From: an uncultured Cohaesibacter sp.
GTDB taxonomy: Bacteria > Pseudomonadota > Alphaproteobacteria > Rhizobiales > Cohaesibacteraceae
Direction of reading: 5' to 3'
Length of the DNA stretch: 64,000 bases
Assembly (NCBI RefSeq): GCF_963677725.1
Contig: NZ_OY782507.1
Span: forward strand, 4,446,171 to 4,510,170
Part shown: positions 55,599 through 64,000 of the stretch, one piece after another
Layout of the letters: every line of letters begins with the position of its first letter
Position numbering within the stretch: position 1 is the stretch's first letter
The notes under the pieces: model-generated
What the model saw: only the letters and a program-made list of their open reading frames with translations
Database searches by the model: none
What the model was told of the DNA's origin: nothing
Position numbers and translations under genes: made by a program

Positions 55599-56894
55599 AT
55601 GAAGCTGGGTGGTCGACTGCAAGCTGCTATCGAAGTGCTGGAAGAGGTGGAGGGGCGCAAGCGTCCTGTGGCCGAGGCGCTGAAGGATTGGGGGCGCAAT
55701 CACCGCTTTGCCGGGTCGGGAGATCGCTCGGCGATTGGCAACATTGTCTATGATGCCTTGCGGTCACGCGCGTCGCATGCCTGGAAGATGGGCGAAGAGA
55801 CGCCGCGGGCGCTGGCTCTGGCGACGATGGCCTTTGACTGGAACAAGGATGTGGAGGCGTTGCAGGCTCTTATTGCCGATGACACGCACGCGCCAGCGGC
55901 GCTGAGCGAGGGTGAGATTGCCGCGATCAACGCCAAATCCATGAAAGATGCTCCTTTCTGGGTGCGTGGGGACATTCCTGAATGGCTTGAAGCGAATTTC
56001 ATGGAAGCGTTTGAAGAAGATGCTTTGCTTGAAGCACGGGCCTTCTCCCAGCGGCCGCCAGTTGATATCCGGGTCAATCGCCTCAAGACCAGCATCGAGA
56101 AGGTGGAAAAGGAGCTGTCGCGCTTCAATCCACGCCGCACGGCTCTGGGTAAGGATTGCCTGCGCTTTCCGGCGGGCAAGGGGGATTCGCGTCAGCCAAA
56201 TATTCAGGGGGATCCGGCCTTCCGCAAAGGCTTTTATGAAGTGCAGGACGAGGGCAGCCAGATTGTTTCAAGCCTGATTTATCCGCGACCCGGTGAGCAG
56301 GTGCTGGACTATTGCGCCGGTGGTGGTGGCAAGACATTGGCCATGGCCGCGCATATGGAAAATAAAGGCCAGATCTATGCCTATGATGCGGATGCCTCGC
56401 GCCTTGCGCCGATTGTCGATCGCCTGACGCGCGCCGGTGTGCGCAATGCGCAGACCCGTACACCCAATGAGGGGGCGCTGAATGATCTGCTTGGTCGGAT
56501 GGATCGCGTTGTGGTGGATGCGCCTTGTACTGGCACCGGCACATGGCGTCGTCGTCCGGAAACCAAATGGAAGCTGACCCAGGAGCAGCTCGACAAGCGG
56601 GTGGAAGAACAGCAGATCGCTCTGGCTCAGGCGCGTCAATTTGTGCGTCCCGGTGGCTATCTGATCTATATCACCTGTTCGGTGCTTGCGGCTGAAAATG
56701 AAGACCAGACCTATCAGTTCATTGAAAACAATCCTGACTTTGAATTGGTCTCAGCCGGTGAGGTCTGGCAGGATCTCTATGGCTTTGATGCACCAAAGCC
56801 TTGGTCGTCGGACATGATGAGCGTCACGCTGACACCCGCTTCGACCCAGACCGATGGCTTTTTCTTCTCTGTTCTGGAACGTCGCCCGGAATAG
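55599..56894 (+). CDS. rsmB: RsmB/NOP-family rRNA (cytosine-5) methyltransferase
   Basis: 431 residues: an N-terminal NusB-like helical domain, then an SAM-dependent methyltransferase with motif I DYCAGGGGKTLAMA, motif IV DAPCTGTGTWRR and motif VI ITCSVLAAEN. The two motif cysteines are the catalytic pair used in m5C formation. Assignment to 16S C967 (RsmB) rather than another site is by general similarity. Confidence 0.88.
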   Translation: MKLGGRLQAAIEVLEEVEGRKRPVAEALKDWGRNHRFAGSGDRSAIGNIVYDALRSRASHAWKMGEETPRALALATMAFDWNKDVEALQALIADDTHAPAALSEGEIAAINAKSMKDAPFWVRGDIPEWLEANFMEAFEEDALLEARAFSQRPPVDIRVNRLKTSIEKVEKELSRFNPRRTALGKDCLRFPAGKGDSRQPNIQGDPAFRKGFYEVQDEGSQIVSSLIYPRPGEQVLDYCAGGGGKTLAMAAHMENKGQIYAYDADASRLAPIVDRLTRAGVRNAQTRTPNEGALNDLLGRMDRVVVDAPCTGTGTWRRRPETKWKLTQEQLDKRVEEQQIALAQARQFVRPGGYLIYITCSVLAAENEDQTYQFIENNPDFELVSAGEVWQDLYGFDAPKPWSSDMMSVTLTPASTQTDGFFFSVLERRPE

Positions 56895-57016
56895 GTTGGT
56901 TTTGCCTTTTTCTGTCAGTAACTTCGTTTGATATCATATCCAGTGAATTGAAAAGACCGCGAGGCTGGGGTAAAGCTCAGCGCGTGATCTTTTTGTTTTC
57001 GAGAGGGAATGAAGCC

Positions 57017-57607
57017 ATGGCAAAAGCCGGAGATGCAGTGCAGGTTTCGATGTTCGACACATTGCCGGACATGGTCCCGCCGCAGCCCAAGCTTGCACTG
57101 GAGGAGCTTGGGGAAGTGGAAGCCTTGCTGCCCAAGGCGAAATCTGTTGCCAAGGCGAAAAGCCGTCCGGCCACGGCACTGGCCAATGATGAGGCTTTCA
57201 CGCTTGAGAATTTTCTCCCCTATCGCATTCTGGCAGTGGCGCAAGGCTTGTCCCGTCGGATGAGCAAGATGCTGCTGGAAGAATGGGATATGAGCGTGGC
57301 GGAATGGCAGGTGCTTGCCTCCTTGTCGCGCGAAGGGGCGGTTTCTGTGCGTGAGGTGGAACCCAGGACCTTGCTTGACACGGTGGCCGTGTCGCGGGCG
57401 GCCAAGCGGCTGACGGATCGCAAGCTGATCAAACGGGACGTGAATAAGCGCGACAAACGGTTGGTGGTTTTGAAACCGACCAAGAAGGGCAGGGATGTCG
57501 CTTCTGAGATTGGTCATCTGGTGATGGAAATGGAAAGCGAATTGCTCAAGGGCATGAATGTGCAAGACCGGATTCGCTTGTCCCAATTGCTCAAGACCCT
57601 GGCTTGA
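57017..57607 (+). CDS. MarR-family transcriptional regulator with N-terminal extension
   Basis: 196 residues. The winged-helix MarR core spans about residues 65-190 (MSVAEWQVLASLSREGAVSVREV, then RAAKRLTDRKLIKRDVNKRDKR with the wing). Before it are about 60 residues rich in Pro, Ala and Lys with no family counterpart, including QVSMFDTLPDMVPPQPK. The ATG at 57017 follows GAGAGGGAAT. Sits between rsmB and guaA on the same strand. Ligand unknown. Confidence 0.82.
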   Translation: MAKAGDAVQVSMFDTLPDMVPPQPKLALEELGEVEALLPKAKSVAKAKSRPATALANDEAFTLENFLPYRILAVAQGLSRRMSKMLLEEWDMSVAEWQVLASLSREGAVSVREVEPRTLLDTVAVSRAAKRLTDRKLIKRDVNKRDKRLVVLKPTKKGRDVASEIGHLVMEMESELLKGMNVQDRIRLSQLLKTLA

Positions 57608-57853
57608 GCCGGTGTCTTTTGCCTGTATCTTTTGCATCTATTGTTTTTGTCGAGTCCAATCCCACCTGCGAGCCAGCCGGGTTTCAAGATATGGCAATTG
57701 AAGCATTGAAGAATGGTGACTTGGAAAAGTCGGCATTTTTCTCGTTGATCCACGGAAATCGTCAAGCAACGTTGCGTTTGCCGTGGCTTCGTCCTAAGAG
57801 GATGATAAAAGCTCAAGGAATAAGAGCGAAACGCAAATCAGGAAGAAGGGCCA

Positions 57854-59404
57854 ATGACGGATAAGATTCTCATCATCGACTTTGGGTCACAGGTCACCCA
57901 GTTGATCGCGCGGCGCGTGCGTGAGGCGGGCGTCTATTCCGAGATCGTGCCGTTTCAGAATGCCGAAAAGGCATTTTACGAGATGCGCCCCAAGGGTATC
58001 ATCCTCTCTGGCGGTCCGGCTTCGACGTCCGATATCGGGTCACCCCGTGCACCGCAGGCTATCTTCAATGCAGGCATACCCATTCTCGGGATTTGCTATG
58101 GCCAGATGACGCTGTGTGTGCAGACCGGTGGCAAGGCGGAAGGGTCCGAGCATCGCGAATTTGGTCGTGCCTATGTGGAAGTGGTCGGCAAGAGCCCGCT
58201 GTTCCAGGGCATCTGGGACAAGATTGGTTCACGCCACGAAGTGTGGATGAGCCATGGCGACCGTGTGGTCGAGCTGGCACCGGGCTTCGAAGTGATCGGT
58301 GTGTCTGAAAATGCCCCCTATGCGGCCTATGCCAACGAAGAGAAAAAGCATTATGGCGTGATGTTCCACCCTGAAGTGGTGCATACGCCGGACGGCGGCA
58401 AGCTGTTGTCGAACTTCGTGCATCACATTTGTGGCTGCTCCAAAGACTGGACAATGGCTCACTTCCGGGTCGAAGCCATTGATCGCATTCGGGCACGTGT
58501 TGGTGACAAGAAGGTCATTTGCGGTCTATCCGGTGGCGTCGATTCGTCGGTCACTGCTGTGCTGATCCATGAAGCGATCGGTGATCAGCTGACCTGTATT
58601 TATGTCGATTCCGGTTTGATGCGGCAGAATGAAAGCGAGCAGGTGGTTACCCTGTTCCGCGAGCATTACAATATTCCGCTTGTGCATGTGGATGCGTCTG
58701 AAATCTTCATTTCCGCTTTGGAAGGCGAGACGGATCCGGAGCGCAAGCGCAAGCTCATTGGCGGCTTGTTCATCGATGTGTTTGAAGATGAAGCCGAGCG
58801 GATCGGTGGGGCCGATTTCCTCGCGCAAGGCACGCTCTATCCTGATGTGATTGAATCCGTTTCCTTTACCGGCGGTCCATCAGTGACAATCAAGTCGCAC
58901 CACAATGTTGGTGGTCTGCCTGAGCGGATGAATATGGAACTGGTCGAGCCGCTGCGTGAGCTGTTCAAGGATGAGGTTCGGGCCCTTGGCCGTGAGCTGG
59001 GGTTGCCCCAAGACTTTGTCGGTCGTCATCCGTTCCCCGGTCCGGGTCTGGCGATCCGCTGTCCCGGCGGCATTTCGCGCGACAAGCTGGAGATCCTGCG
59101 TCAGGCCGATGAGATCTATCTCGATGAGATCCGCAAGGCTGGACTCTATGACGCCATTTGGCAGGCCTTTGCGGTGCTGCTGCCGGTGCAGACCGTTGGT
59201 GTGATGGGCGATGGCCGGACCTATGAGTTTGTCTGTGCCCTGCGCGCGGTGACCTCGGTGGATGGTATGACCGCCGATTTCTATCATTTCGACATGAACT
59301 TCCTGTCGAAGGCTGCGACCCGCATCATCAACGAAGTCAAAGGCATCAACCGCGTCGTCTATGACGTCACCTCGAAGCCTCCGGGGACTATTGAGTGGGA
59401 ATAG
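57854..59404 (+). CDS. guaA: GMP synthase (glutamine-hydrolysing)
   Basis: 516 residues. Class I glutamine amidotransferase domain with the nucleophile in GICYGQM and the HPEVVHT histidine/glutamate pair, then an ATP-pyrophosphatase domain with SGGVDSSV, and the dimerisation tail. Converts XMP to GMP. ATG at 57854 behind GAAGAAGGGCC. Confidence 0.96.
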   Translation: MTDKILIIDFGSQVTQLIARRVREAGVYSEIVPFQNAEKAFYEMRPKGIILSGGPASTSDIGSPRAPQAIFNAGIPILGICYGQMTLCVQTGGKAEGSEHREFGRAYVEVVGKSPLFQGIWDKIGSRHEVWMSHGDRVVELAPGFEVIGVSENAPYAAYANEEKKHYGVMFHPEVVHTPDGGKLLSNFVHHICGCSKDWTMAHFRVEAIDRIRARVGDKKVICGLSGGVDSSVTAVLIHEAIGDQLTCIYVDSGLMRQNESEQVVTLFREHYNIPLVHVDASEIFISALEGETDPERKRKLIGGLFIDVFEDEAERIGGADFLAQGTLYPDVIESVSFTGGPSVTIKSHHNVGGLPERMNMELVEPLRELFKDEVRALGRELGLPQDFVGRHPFPGPGLAIRCPGGISRDKLEILRQADEIYLDEIRKAGLYDAIWQAFAVLLPVQTVGVMGDGRTYEFVCALRAVTSVDGMTADFYHFDMNFLSKAATRIINEVKGINRVVYDVTSKPPGTIEWE

Positions 59405-59436
59405 GTTCCTGCCTTATTCACAAGCAACTTTCGCAG

Positions 59437-59467
59437 AAAGACGCCCTTTTGAGGGCGTCTTTTTTTA
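59437..59467 (+). terminator. Intrinsic terminator after guaA
   Basis: Eleven-base-pair stem AAAGACGCCCT / AGGGCGTCTTT with a 4-base loop and a long T run. Confidence 0.9.
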
Positions 59468-59538
59468 TGCCCACTTGCACGGGTGCGACGAATTGTTACA
59501 CTTCGCCTCCATAAGTATGAATAATTAGGGGGGTAGTT

Positions 59539-59889
59539 ATGGTATTTGATAACGTTGGTGCGCGCCGCCTTCGGGCCGTTGTGGCGGACTTGCCGGATGT
59601 GACGGAAGTGAAAATGATGGGAGGGCTTTGCTTTCTCACCGAGGGCAATATGATCGGGGGGACTCATATTGATAAATCGGGTGCGCGGATTTTCATGTTT
59701 CGTGTCGGAAAGGCAAACATGATGAAGGCGCTGGCGCGACCCGGTGCATCGACCATGATCAGCGGCACACGACCGATGACCGGATTTGTTCAGGTGAATG
59801 CTGATGAGTGTTCGCAAGAAGACTTGAAGGACTGGATCGCGTTGACCATGCGCTTTGTGGGACGCTTGCCTGCCAAGGAAAAGGCTTAG
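59539..59889 (+). CDS. TfoX N-terminal domain protein
   Basis: 116 residues of the TfoX/Sxy N-terminal domain only (VTEVKMMGGLCFLTEGNMIGG, then a hydrophobic strand FMFRVGK). Full TfoX proteins add a C-terminal DNA-binding domain, which is missing here, so a competence-activator role is doubtful; many alphaproteobacterial genomes carry such short forms. AGGGGGG precedes the ATG. Confidence 0.8.
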   Translation: MVFDNVGARRLRAVVADLPDVTEVKMMGGLCFLTEGNMIGGTHIDKSGARIFMFRVGKANMMKALARPGASTMISGTRPMTGFVQVNADECSQEDLKDWIALTMRFVGRLPAKEKA

Positions 59890-59934
59890 GGATCCGGCGC
59901 ACTTCAGATCTGCATTCTTGCAAGGAACACAATC

Positions 59935-59957
59935 AGGGCGCTTGAGGCGCCCTTTTT
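59935..59957 (+). terminator. Intrinsic terminator after the TfoX-N gene
   Basis: Seven-base-pair stem AGGGCGC / GCGCCCT with a 5-base loop and T5. Confidence 0.85.
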
Positions 59958-59986
59958 GCTTGCTGTTTTTGTGTCAATGCCGCCCT

Positions 59987-60499
59987 TTATCGACGAATGG
60001 CGATATGGGTGTTGCGCGGGCCATTCCGGCGGACCAGATCGAACAGGGTTCTGGCATTGCTGGGATGCAGGCGAACGCAGCCGTGAGAGGCAGGACGCCC
60101 CAATCGTTTGATTGAACTGGTGCCGTGGATGGCATACCCACCATGGAAGAAAATGGAATAGGGCATTGGTGCGCCGCGATAGCGCTTGGAATAATAGCGC
60201 CGGTGCATGCGGGTCGGCCTGAATCTGCCAACTGGCGTGCGATATCCCCGGCGTGCGGTCGACACAGGCCATGCATGACGCCGCTTGCCATTGACGGTCA
60301 CAAGCATTTTCTGGCTCGAAATATCAATGGTAACTTGAACGCCGCGCATTTTGGCGTCTGCCGAGCCGGGCAGGGCGGTGAGCGCCATGATGACGGCAAG
60401 GCCTGCGATGAAAGTGCAATGCAGAGCGCCATGTCTGATGGCCTTGTCAGCAATGGACAGGGCGTTTCGTAAGAAAGGTCCTTGGTTGCGAACGGGCAT
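59987..60499 (-). CDS. L,D-transpeptidase (YkuD domain)
   Basis: 170 residues. Long N-terminus with a hydrophobic segment ending in LPGSADA (probable signal peptide), then a YkuD catalytic domain with the motif HGTSS...SHGCVRL that contains the catalytic cysteine and histidine. It forms or attaches 3-3 type peptidoglycan links. Starts at 60520 and 60499 are both possible; GGGGAG eight bases before 60499 favours the latter. Confidence 0.88.
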   Translation of the reverse strand: MPVRNQGPFLRNALSIADKAIRHGALHCTFIAGLAVIMALTALPGSADAKMRGVQVTIDISSQKMLVTVNGKRRHAWPVSTARRGYRTPVGRFRPTRMHRRYYSKRYRGAPMPYSIFFHGGYAIHGTSSIKRLGRPASHGCVRLHPSNARTLFDLVRRNGPRNTHIAIRR

Positions 60500-60798
60500 G
60501 GTGTCGGCTCCCCTAGTCATCTGTTCCCCAGAAATCAATGATCAAAAAAGCAAGTTGAGCAAACCGAAGGGTCCATTGATGCGGCACTGTCAGGGCGTGG
60601 CTTGGTCCGCCTTTTGGTCTTGTGTGTCATTCATTCTTTTGCAATGACGTTCAAAACGTGCTGTCGGTATTAGACCGGGTTTGCAATGCAATCTACGTCT
60701 TCGCACAGGTTTCCCTGCAAGTGATGGGTCTATCAAAACCTGCTTTTATAATCATTGCAAACAGCAATTGCAGTCATTTGCGCTTAACGTTAAGACGC

Positions 60799-61155
60799 TC
60801 AGTTCTTTTTGAGCTTTTCCAATAAAGATGCGCATTGGACACAGTGGGTGGCGGCGGGGTCAATTTCGAGGCGTTTCAACGGGATTTTGGCGTCACATTC
60901 AACGCAATAGCCAAAATCGCCGTCCTCCAAACGCTGAAAGGCCTGTTCAATCCGCAGCAACTCGACATCGCGACGGCGCTGAGCTTCCTTTGCCATTGCC
61001 TGACCTTGCAAGGCATCCATGCGTGACAGGCGGCCGACACTTTGTTGGTCGAGCGAGACGACGTCGCGGGATTCCTTTGAAAGGTCGCTCAGATCGGAAA
61101 TTTCGATGCGCTTACCTTCGAGCATCTGCAAGGCCGTTTTGGGCGAGATTGTCAT
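60799..61155 (-). CDS. DksA/TraR-family zinc finger protein
   Basis: 118 residues: an N-terminal coiled coil (about 35-75) and a C4 zinc finger (CVEC...HCVQC). Shorter than E. coli DksA (151), so it is a DksA-like or TraR-like paralog that would act in the RNA polymerase secondary channel. GGGAGG precedes the ATG. Downstream of it is the L,D-transpeptidase gene, 260 bases away. Confidence 0.85.
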   Translation of the reverse strand: MTISPKTALQMLEGKRIEISDLSDLSKESRDVVSLDQQSVGRLSRMDALQGQAMAKEAQRRRDVELLRIEQAFQRLEDGDFGYCVECDAKIPLKRLEIDPAATHCVQCASLLEKLKKN

Positions 61156-61675
61156 GACACCTCCCGAATGGCGGCTCTGGTCGCCATCCTATGAGCCCGC
61201 TGGCATCCTCCTGCAGACAAGGCAGGGCAAGCGACAGGCCAGTTGATGGTTTATACGCACTTGGCGCTTGCCGATTGCCGATTTTCTCACCTTATTGTCC
61301 CGGACACTTCGAGCCGTCAGGGAGGATGTGGGTGGTGCTTTGGAATTTCGGGGCTTTATACACGTCCCCAATGGGCATCAAGCAAGTTCGAAATCGTTTG
61401 CTCCACTTGTCCGTAGAGTTCCTATTGCGGGTAGCGTGGTGCAAGTGACGGGGAAGGTCAATCGCTTTTTGGCTCAGCCGGGCATCTTATCGCATCTGTC
61501 TCGACCAATGGACGAGAGTTGGCGGTTTCTGGACATTTGCGTCAATTCGCATCGGCAGAAAGGGCGCTGTTTTCTACTCGTCTTCTTGATGATAGTTGAG
61601 TTGCGATCTCAAGAATTGACAGGGACCGCAACATTCGATACCTAGCCCGAAGACCTGAATGAATTGGACATAACC
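61156..61675. other. Gap between dksA-like and nnrU2
   Basis: 520 bases between divergent genes. Promoters for both are expected; no structured element, repeat or credible gene was found. Confidence 0.35.
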
Positions 61676-62257
61676 ATGATCGTTAATTTGCTCACTATGA
61701 TCGCCGGAATAATTCTGTTTTTCGCCATTCATTTGGTGCCGCAGCGCCAAGCTCTTAAAGAGTCTACCGTGGAACGGATCGGTGTGATGGGCTATCGCGC
61801 CTTGCACGGCGTTGTTGCGCTGGCTGCCATAGCGCTGATTTTTGCTGGCTATTTCGAGGCGCGTTATGACGTGATTCTGTGGTATCCGCCGGTCTGGACC
61901 CGCCATCTGGCCGCGACCCTGATGCTGTTTTCCTCTATTTTGCTGTTTGCGGCTCCCTTCAAAGGCAAGATCAAGGAAAAGCTGACCTCACCCCTATCAG
62001 TCGCGATCAAGATCTGGGCTCTGGCGCATTTGATAGCCAATGGTACGCTGGCCGATGTCATCTTGTTCGGCTTTTTCCTCTTTTATGCAGTCACCTATCG
62101 CATCTCGCTTAAAAAACGCATTCAGGCCGGGTTGGTCGTGATACCGAAGGGCCGCAGGCTTCATGATGTCTATGCTGTTGTGCTTGGGCTTGCCTTCTAT
62201 GCCGTGATGGTGATGGGCTTGCATGAATGGGCTTTTGACGTGGCACCGCTGGGCTGA
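61676..62257 (+). CDS. NnrU family membrane protein (copy 2)
   Basis: 193 residues, four to six membrane helices, with the family pattern LTSPLSVAIKIWALAHLIANGTLADVILFG. It differs strongly in sequence from copy 1 at 43107. A TTG four codons upstream is also in frame; the ATG is chosen. Function unknown; haem or nitric oxide links come from the family name only. Confidence 0.8.
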   Translation: MIVNLLTMIAGIILFFAIHLVPQRQALKESTVERIGVMGYRALHGVVALAAIALIFAGYFEARYDVILWYPPVWTRHLAATLMLFSSILLFAAPFKGKIKEKLTSPLSVAIKIWALAHLIANGTLADVILFGFFLFYAVTYRISLKKRIQAGLVVIPKGRRLHDVYAVVLGLAFYAVMVMGLHEWAFDVAPLG

Positions 62258-62637
62258 TCGCCTGTTTGCAAAAGCTATGAATAACAGCCCGGACTTGCGC
62301 CTTGTGCCGGGTGTGGGGGCGGGAAAGTGCCGTTTGACCCCAATGCTGCCACATTGCCTGTGGAAGCAATGGCGGCTGGAAAAGTGTCGGATCAATCCCT
62401 CGCTTGCTGCTTTGGGTCGTCAAGCATGGGGTTTTCTCCGTCAAATCAGGGCCTAACGGCATTGCAGTGATTGCGTGTTGTCGTCTGACTCGCTAATGTC
62501 CGGCAAAAGATATTGAGTGACAAATAGGCAGAGGTGCCTGTTTGAACGAGTTTTGCCGGTCATGGCCGGTCTATGAAGCGATGGATTGAGCGTTAAGCCT
62601 GTCGGTAGCTTCAGTCGAAGGATGGATGCAAGAGATC
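62258..62637. other. Gap between nnrU2 and the YfgM-like gene
   Basis: 380 bases. A 40-codon fragment (62325-62455 plus strand) reads like protein sequence but lacks a start and is bounded by a stop; it may be a gene remnant. No RNA structure seen. Confidence 0.35.
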
Positions 62638-63315
62638 ATGTCGGACAACGATTTTATCCGCGAAGTTGACGAAGAGATGCGTCAAGAAGAAATCCGCAAT
62701 CTTTGGGACCGGTTCGGGCCTTTCGTTATCGGCTTTGCGTTGCTGATCGTGTTGGGAACCGCTGCCAACAAAGGTTATGACTATTGGAAGCAAACCCAGG
62801 CACAGCAGTCTGGTGATGCGTTCCTTGCGGCTCTTGCCCTGTCCGATGAAAAGAAAACGGATGAGGCGATTGCAGCGCTTGAAAAGCTGAAAGCTGAAGG
62901 CTCCGGGGGCTATCCTTTGCTGGCTGAGATGCGTATCGCCTCTGAAAAAGCAGCGTCCGGTGATGTCGATGACGCAATTGCCGGGTTTGAAGCGATTGCC
63001 GCCAATCCATCCAACGAAGCCGTCATTCAGGATCTCGCTCGGGTGCGCGCCAATATTCTGATGCTGGATCAGGGTAAGGCCGATGATGTGATTTTGCAGA
63101 TGTCCGGCATGATGGATGACAGTGGCTTTCGTCACAGCGCTCGTGAGCTGGTGTTGTTGGCCTATATCGAGAAGACAGAGTTCGACAAGGCACTGCCGAT
63201 TGCAGAGCGCATGGTGGCCGATGCCGAAACCCCATCCCAGATGCGCCAGAGGGCTGAAGTTTACGCCAACTTCTTGCGGTCCAAATTCGCACCAAGCGAA
63301 GGGAAAGCCTCATGA
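62638..63315 (+). CDS. TPR-like membrane-anchored protein, YfgM family
   Basis: 225 residues. Cytoplasmic N-terminus with FIREVDEEMRQEEIRNLWDRFG, a membrane helix (about 26-46) and a periplasmic TPR-like helical domain. It resembles E. coli YfgM, a periplasmic chaperone-network partner of the Sec translocon, and as there it precedes the bamB gene, here with an overlapping ATGA stop/start. ATGs at 62638 and 62626 are both possible. Confidence 0.85.
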   Translation: MSDNDFIREVDEEMRQEEIRNLWDRFGPFVIGFALLIVLGTAANKGYDYWKQTQAQQSGDAFLAALALSDEKKTDEAIAALEKLKAEGSGGYPLLAEMRIASEKAASGDVDDAIAGFEAIAANPSNEAVIQDLARVRANILMLDQGKADDVILQMSGMMDDSGFRHSARELVLLAYIEKTEFDKALPIAERMVADAETPSQMRQRAEVYANFLRSKFAPSEGKAS

Positions 63316-64000
63316 AATCAGCTGAATTGACTCTTGACGAAGGCACGAAATCCCGCCGCGCGCACCTGTTGGTGTCAATGGTGATGGTGGGTTTGTTGGC
63401 CGGATGCACCAGTGTTGCGGATATGGCCAGCGACATCAATCCATTCGCCAAGAAAGAAGTGCCTCTTCCGGGGACTCGTACATCCCTGTTTCAAACGGCC
63501 TCGGAAATAAAATCCGAAGATAGCAGCCCGGTTTCTCTTACATCTGCTGTTGCCTTCAACAGCTGGGGGCAGGCTGGTGGTCCGGCAACGAACAATCCGC
63601 CTCACGTCTCCTATAGTGGTCAGGGCAACCGGATCTGGAGTGTCGGTGCGACGATCAGCGGTGGGAAGTCTGATCCACGCGCTGGTGCGCGGCCTGTTTC
63701 CTATGGTGGTCGTGTTGCGGTCTATGGACCGGATGGCAAAGTATCTGTGCATTCCGCCTCCAACGGTGGCCGGATCTGGTCGACGTCTGTTCGGCCGGAA
63801 AATGAAAAAGGCGTCGCCACAGGCGGTGCCGTTGCCATGGATGCCAATCGCGTTTATGCGGCAACGGGCTTTAGTGAGCTGGTTGCTCTTGAAGGGGGAT
63901 CTGGGCGTCGGCTCTGGTCCTTTACACTTGATGCACCAGCACGCGGCGCGCCTGCGATTGCGGGCAATGTCGTTTTGGCCGTCACGGCAACCAACTCGAT
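63312..64000 (+). CDS. bamB: BamB-like outer membrane assembly lipoprotein, 3'-truncated by window edge
   Basis: About 230 codons visible. N-terminal lipoprotein signal with lipobox LLAGC (Cys near residue 32), then PQQ-like beta-propeller blades, seen as repeated W-rich units (GNRIWSVGA, GGRIWSTSV, GRRLWSFTL). BamB helps the BAM complex insert outer-membrane proteins. Overlaps the YfgM-like gene by four bases (ATGA), so the two are translationally coupled. The C-terminal half lies beyond the window. Confidence 0.9.
   Translation, partial: MKSAELTLDEGTKSRRAHLLVSMVMVGLLAGCTSVADMASDINPFAKKEVPLPGTRTSLFQTASEIKSEDSSPVSLTSAVAFNSWGQAGGPATNNPPHVSYSGQGNRIWSVGATISGGKSDPRAGARPVSYGGRVAVYGPDGKVSVHSASNGGRIWSTSVRPENEKGVATGGAVAMDANRVYAATGFSELVALEGGSGRRLWSFTLDAPARGAPAIAGNVVLAVTATNS

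Noticed and set aside
62325-62455. Protein-like fragment after nnrU2
   Set aside because: No start codon with a binding site and a stop shortly upstream; at most a remnant.

Overview
The window is a chromosomal segment of an alphaproteobacterium, most likely a Hyphomicrobiales (Rhizobiales) member; the Cohaesibacter-like marine lineages are a guess. The evidence is the combination of divK-pleD-rpmG, a clpS-clpA pair, an EipB-type (DUF1849) envelope protein, DUF1489 and DUF3572 proteins, Pol IV with an N-terminal zinc ribbon, and the run pyrB-pyrC-plsY-dprA-topA-rnr. No tRNA, rRNA, CRISPR array, phage or insertion sequence was found. Most of the window is densely packed housekeeping DNA.

Layout. 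0-4.5 kb: methylcrotonyl-CoA carboxylase genes (mccB cut by the left edge, mccA complete) separated by an opposing ArsR repressor and a membrane-anchored rhodanese that look like a persulfide-sensing pair. 4.5-9.3 kb: an SDR-type epimerase, DUF1489, a VWA-like protein, a membrane J-domain protein and a D,D-carboxypeptidase with a probable SPOR domain. 9.7-15.8 kb: clpS-clpA, a small membrane protein, trkH and azlCD. 15.8-19 kb: ridA, ugpQ, a DUF482 protein and a HIT hydrolase, all on the minus strand. 19-24.5 kb: eipB, dinB, DUF3572, divK-pleD, then a 620-base gap with a candidate structured small RNA, then rpmG. 24.7-36.3 kb: a minus-strand run of NUDIX, DUF983, rnr, topA, dprA, plsY, pyrC and pyrB, interrupted by one small plus-strand gene. 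36.4-43 kb: an AEC transporter, ruvX/yqgF, an AT-rich orphan gene behind a 17-bp perfect inverted repeat, and gatC-gatA-chorismate mutase-gatB. 43-48 kb: an NnrU protein, an acetyltransferase, a Sel1-like protein and ubiT-ubiU-ubiV for oxygen-independent ubiquinone synthesis. 49-59.4 kb: guaB and guaA, with an accessory-looking stretch between guaB and rsmB. 59.5-64 kb: a TfoX-N protein, an L,D-transpeptidase, a DksA-type protein, a second NnrU protein, a YfgM-like TPR protein and a bamB-like lipoprotein gene cut by the right edge.

The parts least explained by known biology are: (1) 50.7-52.7 kb, a same-strand set of small exported proteins (two basic paralogs of 93 and 89 residues, and a 26-residue product that is a signal peptide plus about seven residues) followed by an unrecognised 353-codon exported protein; (2) 23.96-24.15 kb, three consecutive hairpins, two of which carry an anti-Shine-Dalgarno sequence in the loop; (3) the orphan gene at 38.27 kb with its long inverted repeat; (4) several perfect palindromes in promoter regions, upstream of nnrU, dacC/clpS, topA and arsR.

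Functionally the window covers leucine catabolism, protein quality control at the N-degron step, envelope assembly and peptidoglycan maturation, cell-cycle signalling, pyrimidine and purine synthesis, Gln/Asn-tRNA amidation and a low-oxygen ubiquinone module. All product names are from sequence reading; no database search was run.
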